Of a stretch of DNA of 64,000 nt, positions 15,797 to 25,691 are shown one piece after another; the first letter of the stretch is position 1, and each line of letters opens with the position of its first letter. Both the position numbers and the translations under genes were made by a program. The notes below the pieces were generated by a model, which saw nothing but the letters and a program-made list of their open reading frames with translations, did no database searches and was not told where the DNA came from. Source of the DNA: Fodinibius salipaludis (lineage in GTDB: Bacteria; Bacteroidota; Rhodothermia; Balneolales; Balneolaceae); NCBI RefSeq assembly GCF_002287075.1, contig NZ_NSKE01000001.1, positions 1 through 64,000 on the forward strand, read 5' to 3'.

Positions 15797-17158
15797 ATGG
15801 ATAAAGTTAAATTTCTGCTTGCTACATTATTCACTTTCTTACTAATCTCTCCCCTATCAAGTCAAGCCCAAGACAGTACCAATTATCAGGACTGGGAAAA
15901 ATACGATCTTACGTATCGTACCTATCGTATAACACTTTTACCTGGGTTAAGTACTAATGGTATTGATGCCGTTGATTATGTCGCAAAATATTCTTTCAAC
16001 TTATTAGGCGGATACCACGGTGCACTACACGAGGGATTCGAACTTGGAACGCTGATTAATGCCAATAAATATTATGCCTCTGGTGTTCAGATAGCTGGTA
16101 TTGGTAATTACTCAGGAGATAATACCTTGGGAGTACAAATTGCCGGAATAGGAAACTATAGCGGTAACAGCATGCAGGGAGTCCAGGTTTCAGGTATTGG
16201 AAACTGGGCTTCATCAGATATTCAAGGTGTGCAATTGGGCGGGGTATTTAACCTGTCAGGAGGTAACATTGAGGGATTACAATCTGCAGGAGTATTTAAC
16301 GTAGCAAGAAATGACATACAAGGGCTACAATTTAGCGGAATATTAAATCTGTCGGGAGATAGTATTGAGGGAATGCAATATGCAGGGGCATTCAACATAG
16401 CAAAAAATGATATACAGGGACTTTTAGTCTCAGGAGTCGGTAATATCTCCGGTGGTAATATTCAAGGATTACTGGTGAGCGGATTTGCAAACATCGCCCG
16501 GCAGGATATGCAGGGTATTATTACATCAGGAGGAATAAACTACGCTAAAACGTTCCAGGGAATAAGTTTGAGCTCGGTAAATATCAGTCAAGATTTTCAG
16601 GGCATTCAACTGGGCTTGGCGAATATTGTGGATGAAGGCCAAGGTATTCAGGCGGGATTAATAAATTATGGAAACGAGTTTGAGGGCATTCCCGTCGGAC
16701 TTATAAGCTACTACAGAGATGGCAGACAAAATCTTGATTTTTGGACTACCGAAACCGGGTTTACGAATATTGGGATTAAACTGGGAACAGAACAAGTTTA
16801 CAACATGCTTTCAGTTGGATTTAACCCCCTGCTCAATCGGGATGTCTGGCAGGTTGGATGGAGTATTGGAAAATTACGAGAATATGAGAATCACGACCTC
16901 TATTCTGACTTCTCGTACTTTAAAATCAATGAAGGTAGTTGGACCAAGGATTTAAATTCGATATTAAAATATCGTCTTCTATTCGGAAAAGAAGTAAATG
17001 AAGATTTTAAGTTTTATAGCGGCCCCACCCTAAATATGCTCATTTCGCGATTGCAGGGTAGCGATGATTATGCTCCCTATCGACTATTTGATATTAAAGC
17101 CAAGGGCCGACAATATGTTTTCTGGATTGGAGCAACACTGGGAATAGAATTATTTTAG
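15797..17158 (+). CDS. LA_2272-type surface repeat protein
   Basis: The 453 residues begin with a signal peptide (cleavage after SSQAQ, about 25). Residues about 90-300 are built of some ten repeats of 20-22 residues with the pattern xQGLQxSGVxNxSGGNIEG, which resembles the LA_2272 family of surface repeat proteins and probably folds as a beta-solenoid. Residues about 310-453 look like an outer-membrane beta-strand domain ending in ...GATLGIELF. Likely a cell-surface protein. The repeats are glycine/asparagine rich and near-regular, so recombination between them could change the copy number. Confidence 0.8.
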   Translation: MDKVKFLLATLFTFLLISPLSSQAQDSTNYQDWEKYDLTYRTYRITLLPGLSTNGIDAVDYVAKYSFNLLGGYHGALHEGFELGTLINANKYYASGVQIAGIGNYSGDNTLGVQIAGIGNYSGNSMQGVQVSGIGNWASSDIQGVQLGGVFNLSGGNIEGLQSAGVFNVARNDIQGLQFSGILNLSGDSIEGMQYAGAFNIAKNDIQGLLVSGVGNISGGNIQGLLVSGFANIARQDMQGIITSGGINYAKTFQGISLSSVNISQDFQGIQLGLANIVDEGQGIQAGLINYGNEFEGIPVGLISYYRDGRQNLDFWTTETGFTNIGIKLGTEQVYNMLSVGFNPLLNRDVWQVGWSIGKLREYENHDLYSDFSYFKINEGSWTKDLNSILKYRLLFGKEVNEDFKFYSGPTLNMLISRLQGSDDYAPYRLFDIKAKGRQYVFWIGATLGIELF

Positions 17159-17219
17159 AAGATACCACCAGAGACATTTTCACCTTATATTCTTCTGATC
17201 ACTAACTAAAGTCCTAACT

Positions 17220-17756
17220 ATGACATCCAAAACACAGATATTACAATCGGCAGAGTTCAATCCCCGGATAAAAAGGTATTTACTGATATATGGGATGTTA
17301 ATCTCTATTATTACTATTGTAGGGATTGTTCTGCTCCCCATTTACTTCATTATTGCACCTATCATAATTAACAAATACTTCAATCGATTGAGCGCGGAGT
17401 TAACAACACGAGCCCTTCGTTTCGAGAAAGGAATACTATTCCATGTAGAACGCACGATTCCACTGGATAAAATTCAGGATCTCACCTTCAAAGAAGGTCC
17501 CCTTCTCAAATTTTTTGGGTTAAGTATCCTCAAAGTAGAGACGGCTGGCGGTAGCGGACAGGGACAAGCCGATTTGACACTCATTGGCATCACAGATGCT
17601 TCCGACTTTCGCAGCAAGGTTTTGGATCAGCGTGATAAAGTGACAGATAACCAATACCAGTCCTCAACAAGTGAAACCGATGAATCTACCTTGGCTGTGC
17701 TCAAAGAAATCAGGGATTCGCTACAATCAATAGATCACAAAATGGATTCGAAATAG
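17220..17756 (+). CDS. PH-domain (bPH2/YdbS-like) membrane protein
   Basis: The 178-residue product has two close membrane helices (about 22-45) followed by a bacterial PH-like domain: LTTRALRFEKGILFHVERTIPLDKIQDLTF, then the conserved LxVETAGGSG-like stretch SILKVETAGGSGQGQADLTL. It ends with a polar, acidic tail. This architecture is typical of the YdbS/YdbT type (PF03703). Its role is poorly known, with links to envelope stress in other bacteria. It ends 4 bp from the end of the convergent transporter gene. Confidence 0.83.
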   Translation: MTSKTQILQSAEFNPRIKRYLLIYGMLISIITIVGIVLLPIYFIIAPIIINKYFNRLSAELTTRALRFEKGILFHVERTIPLDKIQDLTFKEGPLLKFFGLSILKVETAGGSGQGQADLTLIGITDASDFRSKVLDQRDKVTDNQYQSSTSETDESTLAVLKEIRDSLQSIDHKMDSK

Positions 17757-17760
17757 GTTT

Positions 17761-19263
17761 TTAGTCAAAACCTTGTGCTGTTTTTTCAGCAATCTTATCG
17801 TTGTACAAGTACAACAGTCCCATCGCTATGCCCCATTGTACGGCAATAGTGGCCACAGAAAATGCGCTGAGTGGGTTGTACCAACTGTCGGGGGCGTAAG
17901 ATGTGATACTAAGGTATATCCACCAGACGAGTAGTGATATCACCTCTACCGGCACTACATATTTAATGATGACTGTCCACCATTTTCCCAATTCATACTT
18001 GTGTTCACTGGTATTTACGATAGTTGATCTAAATTTTTCGGGGTCAAATTTGATGATAGCAAATGATATAAACGCACCGGAAACCATCAGTCCTACTGCC
18101 CAAACAAAATCCTGATTGGCCAAGATGTCCGTTGAAAGTGCTGAAGGCATCCCTAACAGGAAACCGGTAATACAAATGGCAATTGTGGCATTTTTTCGGG
18201 GAAAGCCCATATCCACAAATACACGGCTGGCTAATTCAATCATTGAGATAAGCGAGCTAAAAGCTGCAAAGGTTAATCCTAAAAAGAAAAGGATAGCAAA
18301 TATTTTTCCTCCGGCCATCTCATTAAAAAGCTGAGGCATCCACATAAAAGTTAATCCAGTGGAGGCCGGACCTGAAGTTTTCATAATATCCAGAATCTCT
18401 CCATTGCCCATATTGCTGCCAAGCGTACCGAATACGGTGGCGAAGATCGTCATTGCCGCCAGAAGCGATACAATATTATTACCAATACCTGTTTGAAAGG
18501 CGCTGATGGTAATATCATCTTTGGTACGCATATAGGCTCCATAAGTCAAGATGAGTCCCCATGCGGCACCGGTATCCCAGGCATTTTGAGTCAGCGCTTC
18601 CAGCCACAAACTTGGCTGTGTCAATGTAGCCCAATCGGGCGTAAAGAGGTATTCAAGCCCCTGAAAACTACCTGGAAGGGTTACTGCTCGTATAAGCGAA
18701 ATTACTACGACTAACAGTAACGATGGAATAAGTATTTTGTTAATCCGCTCGATGGATGAAATCCCTTTTACGACAATGAGGCCCCCGAGCCCAATCATTA
18801 TCGCGTGAAACACTGAAGGCCACATCGACCCTTGGAAACCATACCAAATAGTTTCTGCCTGACCCATATTGGCCGGCAAAGTCGAAAAGATGGACTCTAT
18901 CAAATAGTAGAGACACCAACCGGCCACTACGCTGTAGTAAAACATTATTGCTGTAGATACAAAACCGATAAAGCTGCCCATCCAGGCATACTTTCGTCCG
19001 ACCAGTTTTATAAATGACCCAATGATTCCTTTGCGGCCATTACGACCAATACCGTATTCGGCTATAATCAATGGAATCGAAAACAGGAACAAGCAGGTAA
19101 TCCACGCAATAAGGAAAGCCCCGGCTCCCTCCTGTCCTCCATTTTGTGCGGCAATACGAGGGAACCGCCAAATATTACCTGTGCCAACAGCAATACCCAA
19201 TACACTTAGAATAAGACCTAATTTCGTTGAAAAAAGATCTCCTGACCCATTTTTTTCGCTCAT
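17761..19263 (-). CDS. Sodium-dependent (SNF/NSS family) transporter
   Basis: The 500-residue protein has about eleven or twelve membrane helices and the N-terminal SNF hallmark KLGLILSVLGIAVGTGNIWRFP, which holds the Na+/substrate unwound segment of helix 1, then NGGQEGAGAFLIAW. Family members import amino acids or related compounds with Na+. The substrate cannot be named from sequence. A perfect 7-bp-arm hairpin lies in the promoter region (19331-19348). The divergent neighbour is the DUF2723 gene. Confidence 0.9.
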   Translation of the reverse strand: MSEKNGSGDLFSTKLGLILSVLGIAVGTGNIWRFPRIAAQNGGQEGAGAFLIAWITCLFLFSIPLIIAEYGIGRNGRKGIIGSFIKLVGRKYAWMGSFIGFVSTAIMFYYSVVAGWCLYYLIESIFSTLPANMGQAETIWYGFQGSMWPSVFHAIMIGLGGLIVVKGISSIERINKILIPSLLLVVVISLIRAVTLPGSFQGLEYLFTPDWATLTQPSLWLEALTQNAWDTGAAWGLILTYGAYMRTKDDITISAFQTGIGNNIVSLLAAMTIFATVFGTLGSNMGNGEILDIMKTSGPASTGLTFMWMPQLFNEMAGGKIFAILFFLGLTFAAFSSLISMIELASRVFVDMGFPRKNATIAICITGFLLGMPSALSTDILANQDFVWAVGLMVSGAFISFAIIKFDPEKFRSTIVNTSEHKYELGKWWTVIIKYVVPVEVISLLVWWIYLSITSYAPDSWYNPLSAFSVATIAVQWGIAMGLLYLYNDKIAEKTAQGFD

Positions 19264-19330
19264 ATAGCGTATTCCTCATTATCTGATTGATTTAGGATTT
19301 CCAGCCTCTATTTTTAATAATTATTTAGCG

Positions 19331-19348
19331 AAGTGGCAACCGCCACTT
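19331..19348. promoter_or_regulatory. Inverted repeat in divergent promoter region
   Basis: AAGTGGC (19331-19337) and GCCACTT (19342-19348) form a perfect inverted repeat with a 4-base loop, placed between the divergent SNF transporter and DUF2723 genes, 68 bases before the transporter start. It might be an operator or a leader hairpin for the transporter. No U-tract follows, so it is not a simple terminator. Confidence 0.35.
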
Positions 19349-19514
19349 AAAATCGTTACTATTTTTAAAATAATATTGCTAATAATTAGTCGTTGAAAAA
19401 TCTTTTTATGGGTGGATAGTCTTCATTATTCTCATTTTGATTCTATCATGCCTATGACTATTATTGCCTGCTAAAGAAATCCATTTAAACAGCATTTTAA
19501 GGTATTGGGTACGA

Positions 19515-22490
19515 ATGTTTTCGAATCATAAGACGACCAACCGTACGTTAGCTTTAATTATATTTTTTGCCTCTCTTGTCTTGTACTTCATAACAATGGC
19601 CCCCACGGCCAGTTTTTGGGACGCCGGAGAATTTATTGCTGTTGGCCACGGCCTACAAGTAAATCACCCTCCCGGAGCGCCCTTTTATTCCCTTTTGGGA
19701 CGCATCTTTTCCATGTTTATGCCCACGGCTTATGTAGCGGCCAGCATAAACTTTATCAGTGTGCTAAGTGCTGCTCTTACCGTCATGCTGTTATACCTTA
19801 TTATCGTGCGATTGGTCAGAGAGTGGAAAGGTGCTCCTGACAATATGCTCACCATCGACAAAATTGGCATGTATGGCGGAGCAATTATCGGTGCCGCCAC
19901 TTTTGCCGTTACTGATACCTTCTGGTTTAGCTCCGTCGAAGCTGAAGTTTATGCCCTTTCAATGCTATTTACAGCCTCGGTTGTTTGGTTAGCGCTGGTT
20001 TGGGCCGAAAATCACGACAGACCTTACAATGAACGCTGGCTTATCCTTATCGCCTATCTGTTTGGAATTGCACTGGGGATTCACCTGCTAAATCTGCTGG
20101 CACTGTTTTTCGTTGCCCTCATTATCTATTTCAAGAAGTATGAATTTAGTGTCCGTTCTTTCGGAGCACTTATGGCAGTCTCATCAGGGGCATTTTTACT
20201 AATTTATCCCGGAACTATACAAGGAATTCCAAGCCTCTTAGAAGGAGTTACCAATGCCAGCTATGGACTTATTGGGCCATTGGGCTTTATTGTCCTTGTT
20301 GTATTGGCAATGAGTTTTGGGCTTTACTATACCCATAAGAATGGTCATCGTATAGCAAATATCGTATTACTTTGCTATACAATGATTCTAATTGGCTACT
20401 CCTCGTATTCACTTATTTTTATCCGTTCTATTGCCGATCCTCCCATCGATGAAAACGATCCGGAAACCGTAGAGGCCTTCATTGATTATCTGGAGCGCGA
20501 ACAGTACGGACAAACCCCCTTACTTACGGGTAACACCTATGATAACAGTCAGGGAACTATAAATCGGGACGAAGAAACGTTCTTTCCCCGTCGGTACTCA
20601 ACAAATCCACAGCACATGCAACAGTATGGTCAATATTCAAGTGACCTGGATTACTTTTTGAGATATCAGGTTAACCACATGTACTTGCGGTATTTTGCAT
20701 GGAATTTTATTGGTCGTGATGCCGATATACAGGATGCGGGATGGCAAGCTGGTTTTACAGATACCGAACATGAAGACAATCCCGCCCACAACAGTTACTT
20801 CTATATCCCATTTTTAATTGGGCTGTTTGGAATGTTATTTCACTTTCAAAATGATTGGAAGCGAGCGCTAACGGTATTGGCTTTATTTGTATTTACCGGG
20901 CTGGCCATCATCTTTTATCTCAACCAAACCCCCATGCAGCCACGTGAGCGGGACTACGCCTACGTGGGCTCATTCTTTGCCTTTGCCATATGGATTGGTA
21001 TGGGTAGCATAGGATTAATAGAATTAGTTAAAGAGTATCTTAAGTCGAGCAAAATTGCATCTTATGCTATTTTGGGGATTTTATTTATTGCCAGTCCTGT
21101 ATGGATGGGGATGGAGAATTTCCACGACCACGATCGCGGTGATAGATATGTTGCTCCTGATTATGCCTACAATCTACTTAACTCCACAGCGCCGAATTCC
21201 ATATTATTTACAAACGGGGATAATGATACTTTTCCCCTCTGGTATCTGCAGGAAGTTGAGGGTATACGGACTGATGTACGTATTGTCTGTCTGAGCTTAC
21301 TCAATACCGACTGGTATATCAAACAGTTACGAGATCAATGGTCTCACGAATCGGCCCCCCTCCCTATTTCTTTTGATGATGAGAAAGTAGCGCAATTAAC
21401 TGGGGGACTCTCCATGCATAATCCCGATACCTTGAGAATTCCTGTTGAGAAAGACATGCTGAAAAATACCTTTAGCAGCATGGAAAGCTATAAACAAGCA
21501 ATGGGCGTTGATACTGATAAAGATCTTGGATTTGATCTATCCAAAATACATTTCCAAATTCCAATAGATTCACTGGATAACGAAGTGGCCTGGTATTATG
21601 AAGGCCGTTCAGCCGGACAAGATCGCCAAGGAAATCAGCGATATTATACCCAAGTACAGGATGAAGTTATTTTAGATATTCTGCGTAATAACGATTGGGT
21701 ACGGCCCGTGTACTTTGCAAATACGGTTTCCAGACAGAGCCAAATGAACCTACAGCCCTATTTCCGTTTCGAAGGGAAAGCGTTCCGCGTTGTACCCCAA
21801 CGCCGCCAGTCGCAGGGATATGGCTGGATGGATCCAAGTATCCATGCTAAACGGCTTTCAAATTTCCAGTTTAGAGAATGGAATAAACCTGACAATTACT
21901 TTGATGAGAACATTCGTCGCATGTTGGGCAATTACCGTTTTAGTATTACCGAATTGGCTAATAAATACAATGAAATGGGCAAGCCCGACAGCGCCAGCTA
22001 CTGGCTTGAGTGGGGCGAAGAAAAGCTGCCGTTTAACATCAATAATAATAACATCAACTCTACCGTCCTCTATGCATACAGTTATGCGGATGTTGGGGAT
22101 ACCCAAAATGCAGTTGAGTTAGCACGAAAGCTCGAAGAAAGGGTATTACAAAATCTTGAAACCACTATTGCTGAGTACGATGAAATCCAAAATGAGTTAT
22201 CCCAGCTCAACCAAGAGGCTGAACAGGCCCGCAATAATGCCAATATGCAGGCCCAGCGGCGCTTAAAGCAGCGTATGCAAAGTATTGGTTCGGAACGTCA
22301 ACAAATAGCCCGTGAAATTTCAAGATCTGTTAGTCACCTAACCATTATACAACGTATATACTTTATGAATGGTGATGATGAAAAAGCTACAGGACTGCAT
22401 GAGCGTGTAAATGCTATTACCGGTGATCGTATTTCAGTTCCGGCAACAAAAGAAGAAAACAAGAAAGAATTTGATAGGTTCCAACTGTAA
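19515..22490 (+). CDS. DUF2723 (GT-C-like) membrane protein
   Basis: I prefer the ATG at 19515 (991 residues) over an upstream TTG at 19464, because the former leaves a short positive segment before the first helix and has an AAGG about 11 bases upstream. The N-terminal region (to about 180) has the DUF2723 pattern: FWDAGEFIAVGHGLQVNHPPGAPFY resembles the acidic D-E loop motif of GT-C glycosyltransferases. Some 11-13 membrane helices end near residue 560, followed by a large soluble part and a helical, coiled-coil tail (about 885-980). DUF2723 proteins in Bacteroidota are thought to act as glycosyltransferases at the membrane; the acceptor is unknown. Confidence 0.82.
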   Translation: MFSNHKTTNRTLALIIFFASLVLYFITMAPTASFWDAGEFIAVGHGLQVNHPPGAPFYSLLGRIFSMFMPTAYVAASINFISVLSAALTVMLLYLIIVRLVREWKGAPDNMLTIDKIGMYGGAIIGAATFAVTDTFWFSSVEAEVYALSMLFTASVVWLALVWAENHDRPYNERWLILIAYLFGIALGIHLLNLLALFFVALIIYFKKYEFSVRSFGALMAVSSGAFLLIYPGTIQGIPSLLEGVTNASYGLIGPLGFIVLVVLAMSFGLYYTHKNGHRIANIVLLCYTMILIGYSSYSLIFIRSIADPPIDENDPETVEAFIDYLEREQYGQTPLLTGNTYDNSQGTINRDEETFFPRRYSTNPQHMQQYGQYSSDLDYFLRYQVNHMYLRYFAWNFIGRDADIQDAGWQAGFTDTEHEDNPAHNSYFYIPFLIGLFGMLFHFQNDWKRALTVLALFVFTGLAIIFYLNQTPMQPRERDYAYVGSFFAFAIWIGMGSIGLIELVKEYLKSSKIASYAILGILFIASPVWMGMENFHDHDRGDRYVAPDYAYNLLNSTAPNSILFTNGDNDTFPLWYLQEVEGIRTDVRIVCLSLLNTDWYIKQLRDQWSHESAPLPISFDDEKVAQLTGGLSMHNPDTLRIPVEKDMLKNTFSSMESYKQAMGVDTDKDLGFDLSKIHFQIPIDSLDNEVAWYYEGRSAGQDRQGNQRYYTQVQDEVILDILRNNDWVRPVYFANTVSRQSQMNLQPYFRFEGKAFRVVPQRRQSQGYGWMDPSIHAKRLSNFQFREWNKPDNYFDENIRRMLGNYRFSITELANKYNEMGKPDSASYWLEWGEEKLPFNINNNNINSTVLYAYSYADVGDTQNAVELARKLEERVLQNLETTIAEYDEIQNELSQLNQEAEQARNNANMQAQRRLKQRMQSIGSERQQIAREISRSVSHLTIIQRIYFMNGDDEKATGLHERVNAITGDRISVPATKEENKKEFDRFQL

Positions 22491-22597
22491 AAAGCTCTAA
22501 TTTGTGATATGAACTACACAGCCAAAATTTCTAATTTAAAGCTGTGAATAGTATATTCCACAGAATCAAAATAATGATTGTATAAGATTGCGAACCA

Positions 22598-23056
22598 ATG
22601 GTTCATCAGTTTACCAAAGAAAATATTGATGCTATTGCCAACGTGCTTGAAACCAAAGCCAAGCCCCTTGGTAATGATGTTTTTCGGCTTGAGGTTGTAA
22701 ATGAAGAAGAAAACCGCCGTCTTGCCCTGGAAATACATCTCGGCCTCGAGGTAAAAGGCAAAAACTCAAATATGGTTTCGGTGTATGCGCAGAATACATT
22801 TTTGCAGCTACACAATTGTACAGCCTTTATTGCCAGTGACATGCTACAGCAGGTGACCTTTTTTGGGCGTCAAAATGAGCGTACATCAGGTCTTATTGTC
22901 GAAACCGGAGCCGGTTGCAGCTTATATGCCAACGTAAGTGAAATGATTTTGAACAGCGATTTCACAAAGCTGCCGGAAGATTTGATGATGAGTGCCATTG
23001 CCCTATCCCTTACTGAATCAGTGGATCTGGATGACTTTTCGTTTGATGAAGACTGA
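22598..23056 (+). CDS. Conserved-looking cytosolic protein, unknown function
   Basis: The 152-residue protein has no signal or membrane segment, mixed alpha/beta character (KENIDAIANVLETK; VSVYAQNTFLQLHNC) and an acidic tail (DLDDFSFDED). I recognise no family. It is directly upstream of ybeY on the same strand (5-bp gap), which suggests a shared transcript and possibly a link with RNA metabolism; that link is inference only. Confidence 0.7.
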   Translation: MVHQFTKENIDAIANVLETKAKPLGNDVFRLEVVNEEENRRLALEIHLGLEVKGKNSNMVSVYAQNTFLQLHNCTAFIASDMLQQVTFFGRQNERTSGLIVETGAGCSLYANVSEMILNSDFTKLPEDLMMSAIALSLTESVDLDDFSFDED

Positions 23057-23061
23057 TATCA

Positions 23062-23514
23062 ATGGCTGATGAATTTCCTGATATCCAAGTATTTAATCAG
23101 ACAAGTCTTTCTATTCCCCTCGAGCAACCTTTTTATCAAGCAGTAGCTAAACAGCTATCTGACGAGGAAAAGTGCAGCTTTAATTTTGTTGAAGTTGTCT
23201 ATGTTGATGAAGAAAAGATTGTTCAGATCAACAGTGAGCACCTTAATCGGGATTATATAACCGATATCATTACCTTTCGATATGACGATACTAATCATAA
23301 CCACGATATAGAAGGCACCATGTTTTGTTGTGGCCCTCGAATCGTCGAACAGGCACAAGAATTTAACGAATCCAATAAAAGAGAGTTTTTACGGATTTAC
23401 ATACATGGCCTGCTGCATTTGGCAGGTTACGAAGATCAATCCGAAAAAGAAAAAGAGCAGATGAGCCAAAAAGAAGAATTCTATCTTAACCTGGCAGAAA
23501 AGCAGTACGGATAA
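23062..23514 (+). CDS. ybeY: Endoribonuclease YbeY
   Basis: The 150-residue protein has the YbeY pattern: VNSEHLNRDYITDIITFRY-like segment (residues about 54-73) and the zinc site IHGLLHLAGYEDQ near residues 113-125. In E. coli the third ligand in HGxLHLxGYDH is His; here it is Asp. From memory of Bacteroidota YbeY sequences, which often have Asp at this place, I do not take this as loss of function. YbeY takes part in 16S rRNA 3'-end maturation and ribosome quality control. Confidence 0.88.
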   Translation: MADEFPDIQVFNQTSLSIPLEQPFYQAVAKQLSDEEKCSFNFVEVVYVDEEKIVQINSEHLNRDYITDIITFRYDDTNHNHDIEGTMFCCGPRIVEQAQEFNESNKREFLRIYIHGLLHLAGYEDQSEKEKEQMSQKEEFYLNLAEKQYG

Positions 23515-23593
23515 TTTCCGTTTTGCAGGTTCTAAACTACTTATCCATATCTGCGTATAGCTTTCCGTCAACAGTTCAATAAATGCCAACGGT

Positions 23594-24766
23594 ATGAGTG
23601 TAGACATTCCTGATAATAAATCTGACGACGCCTTGGATACGGCCAAAAATAAAACGCGCGAACACGCTCGAAATCTTTGGCAGATCGTCAGTCGATATAC
23701 CCGCATTGACGATAACACCGAACCGACAACACAGCCCCACCAACAACCCAAACGAGAACAACACTACAGCAATACTCTCATATCGACTCTTTCGATTATC
23801 CCCTATTTATTAGTACTGCTTTTCGGACTTTCTTTTTTTTGGGATTTTGATGGATTATCGGGCACTGTTTTGGGACAAACACTCCAATTTGAGGGACTCC
23901 TAAAGATACTTAGCGTCAGTGGGTTAATCGGATTCTCAACCAACTGGCTGGCCATTACCATGCTCTTTAAACCGGCCGAAAAACGTCCCATTTTGGGACA
24001 TGGACTCATCCCAGCACAAAAGAACCGTATTGCTTATCGCCTGGCACAAGCTGTTTCTGAGGATTTGATCAACCCCGAAATCATAAAGAAAAAGATATCA
24101 GAATCAAACATCATTAGCCGCTACCGGGAGCTTTCAACGCAATATATTAAAAACATTATTGATGACCCCAAGTTCAGAAAAGATATAAAACAGTGGGTGG
24201 TGCAATATGTTGATGAAATGATTGCCGATCCTGAAATCAGGGCTGCCCTTGCCAAACGTATTCTTATCCAAATCGAAGAGGCACTACATAATAAATCATT
24301 TGAAAAAATCGCTTTTAAAACATACACCTTTGTAAAGGGACAGGAAATGCAGGCTATTATTGAAGAAGCCTTGGTTCAAATACCAACCTCAGTAGAAAGC
24401 GGTCTCGATAAACTGGATGATCTGCTTGATCAGCTGCCGGAAAAGATTGATAAAAATAGTGACGCAATCGAAGAAATTGTTACCACACTGCTCTATAAGC
24501 TTATCAACCAGCTAAATGTACATGCTTTAGTCGAAGAGAATTTGCGGAGTTACGACGAGCAGCATATCTCGAATATTATCCGGTCGGCAACCAATGAGCA
24601 GCTGCGATATATTCAATATTTGGGAGCTATTTTGGGCGTAATTGGTGGATTTGTCATCTGGGAGCCGCTAATAAGTGTTATTGTGTTGGCAAGCCTCGCT
24701 GTTATTATGTTGCTCTTAGATCAACTGCTATATCAATACGTTTCAGACTCAAAAGACAAGTTTTAA
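23594..24766 (+). CDS. DUF445 family membrane protein
   Basis: The 390-residue protein has an N-terminal polar part, a membrane pair around residues 70-115 with the DUF445 signature GFSTNWLAITMLFKPAEKRPILGHGLIPAQKNRIA (about residues 115-150), long helical middle segments, and a C-terminal hairpin of hydrophobic helices (about 338-380). DUF445 proteins resemble YheB-type membrane proteins of unknown function. It is 79 bp after ybeY on the same strand and ends 4 bp from the convergent nitrilase gene. Confidence 0.85.
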   Translation: MSVDIPDNKSDDALDTAKNKTREHARNLWQIVSRYTRIDDNTEPTTQPHQQPKREQHYSNTLISTLSIIPYLLVLLFGLSFFWDFDGLSGTVLGQTLQFEGLLKILSVSGLIGFSTNWLAITMLFKPAEKRPILGHGLIPAQKNRIAYRLAQAVSEDLINPEIIKKKISESNIISRYRELSTQYIKNIIDDPKFRKDIKQWVVQYVDEMIADPEIRAALAKRILIQIEEALHNKSFEKIAFKTYTFVKGQEMQAIIEEALVQIPTSVESGLDKLDDLLDQLPEKIDKNSDAIEEIVTTLLYKLINQLNVHALVEENLRSYDEQHISNIIRSATNEQLRYIQYLGAILGVIGGFVIWEPLISVIVLASLAVIMLLLDQLLYQYVSDSKDKF

Positions 24767-24770
24767 AAGC

Positions 24771-25586
24771 TCACATTCTGCGATGCTTGAGTGAAGGAAT
24801 CCGGCTGCGTACCTCCTGTACTTTTGCGGGATTAATCTCTGCAATAACAATACCCGGCTCTTGCCCCGCATCTGCGACGACACGGCCCCACGGATCGATA
24901 ATCATAGCATGCCCCCATGTCTTTCTGTTTTTTCCGTGTAACCCAGTCTGGGCCGGAGCGAAAACATAGCTTGTATTCTCGATAGCACGTGCTCTCAATA
25001 ACGGGAGCCAATGATCCTGTCCTGTTGTATATGTAAATGCCGATGGTATAGACAATATCTGGGATCCGTCGGCAACCATCTCTCGATAAAGCTCAGGGAA
25101 ACGCAAGTCATAACATACGGAAAGCCCCCAGTTACCTATGTAATCACTTTCATAAATCACCGACTTCGGATCACCTGGTTCCACATAGTCGGACTCCCGA
25201 TATGATTCGTCCTTATCCAAATCGACATCAAAAAGATGGATTTTATTATAGCTTTGTACTTCTTCGCCATCGGGGGTATAAAACGGAGAATGATTATATA
25301 CTTTTCCGCTACCAGTCGGCACGGGATAACTCCCACCCATAATGTAAACCTCAAACTCTTTTGCCGTCCGAGAAAGAAATTTTGGGACTTTCCGAGCAAT
25401 TTCATCTGCCTTATTCATCCGCATCGAAAGTCCGCCGAGGAAGGAAAAATTCTCGGGCAGTCCAACTACTTTAGCCCCTCTTTCAACAGATTCTTCAATA
25501 TAATGATAGGTCGAATCCAAGTTGGACTGAAGATCTGTTTGGCTATTCATCTGAATAACAGCGGCTTTATAAGACTCAGAAAACAT
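24771..25586 (-). CDS. Carbon-nitrogen hydrolase (nitrilase family; Nit-like amidase)
   Basis: The 271-residue protein has the Glu-Lys-Cys triad of the nitrilase superfamily: PENFSF (Glu near 41), YNKIHLFDVD (Lys near 113) and SVCYDLRFPELYR (Cys near 153). The FDVD and CYDLRFPELYR motifs are those of the Nit1/Nit2 branch, whose members hydrolyse deaminated glutathione or omega-amidase substrates in the cytosol. It is downstream of the amidohydrolase operon but separated from it by a terminator hairpin, so it is probably transcribed on its own. Confidence 0.88.
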   Translation of the reverse strand: MFSESYKAAVIQMNSQTDLQSNLDSTYHYIEESVERGAKVVGLPENFSFLGGLSMRMNKADEIARKVPKFLSRTAKEFEVYIMGGSYPVPTGSGKVYNHSPFYTPDGEEVQSYNKIHLFDVDLDKDESYRESDYVEPGDPKSVIYESDYIGNWGLSVCYDLRFPELYREMVADGSQILSIPSAFTYTTGQDHWLPLLRARAIENTSYVFAPAQTGLHGKNRKTWGHAMIIDPWGRVVADAGQEPGIVIAEINPAKVQEVRSRIPSLKHRRM

Positions 25587-25629
25587 AAAGGGAAATGTAT
25601 TTAGTTAACACGTCTTTACAACTATCCCT

Positions 25630-25668
25630 AAAATAAAAAAGGTGCGACACTATTCATGCCGCACCCTT
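25630..25668 (-). terminator. Rho-independent terminator after the amidohydrolase operon
   Basis: Read on the minus strand, AAGGGTGCGG and CGCACCTT pair as a GC-rich stem around a loop of about 14 bases, followed directly by TTTTTTATTTT. It lies 25 bases after the stop at 25692, in the right direction for the amidohydrolase operon. Confidence 0.82.
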
Positions 25669-25691
25669 AAGATTATGATATTCAATGAATA

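Noticed and set aside
16080-16700. Periodic repeats as a possible CRISPR array
   Set aside because: The periodicity of about 60-66 bases is a protein repeat in one open frame, with diverged units and no spacers.
19464-19514. TTG start for the DUF2723 gene
   Set aside because: The ATG at 19515 gives a more typical N-terminus before the first membrane helix; the upstream extension adds 17 residues without clear support.
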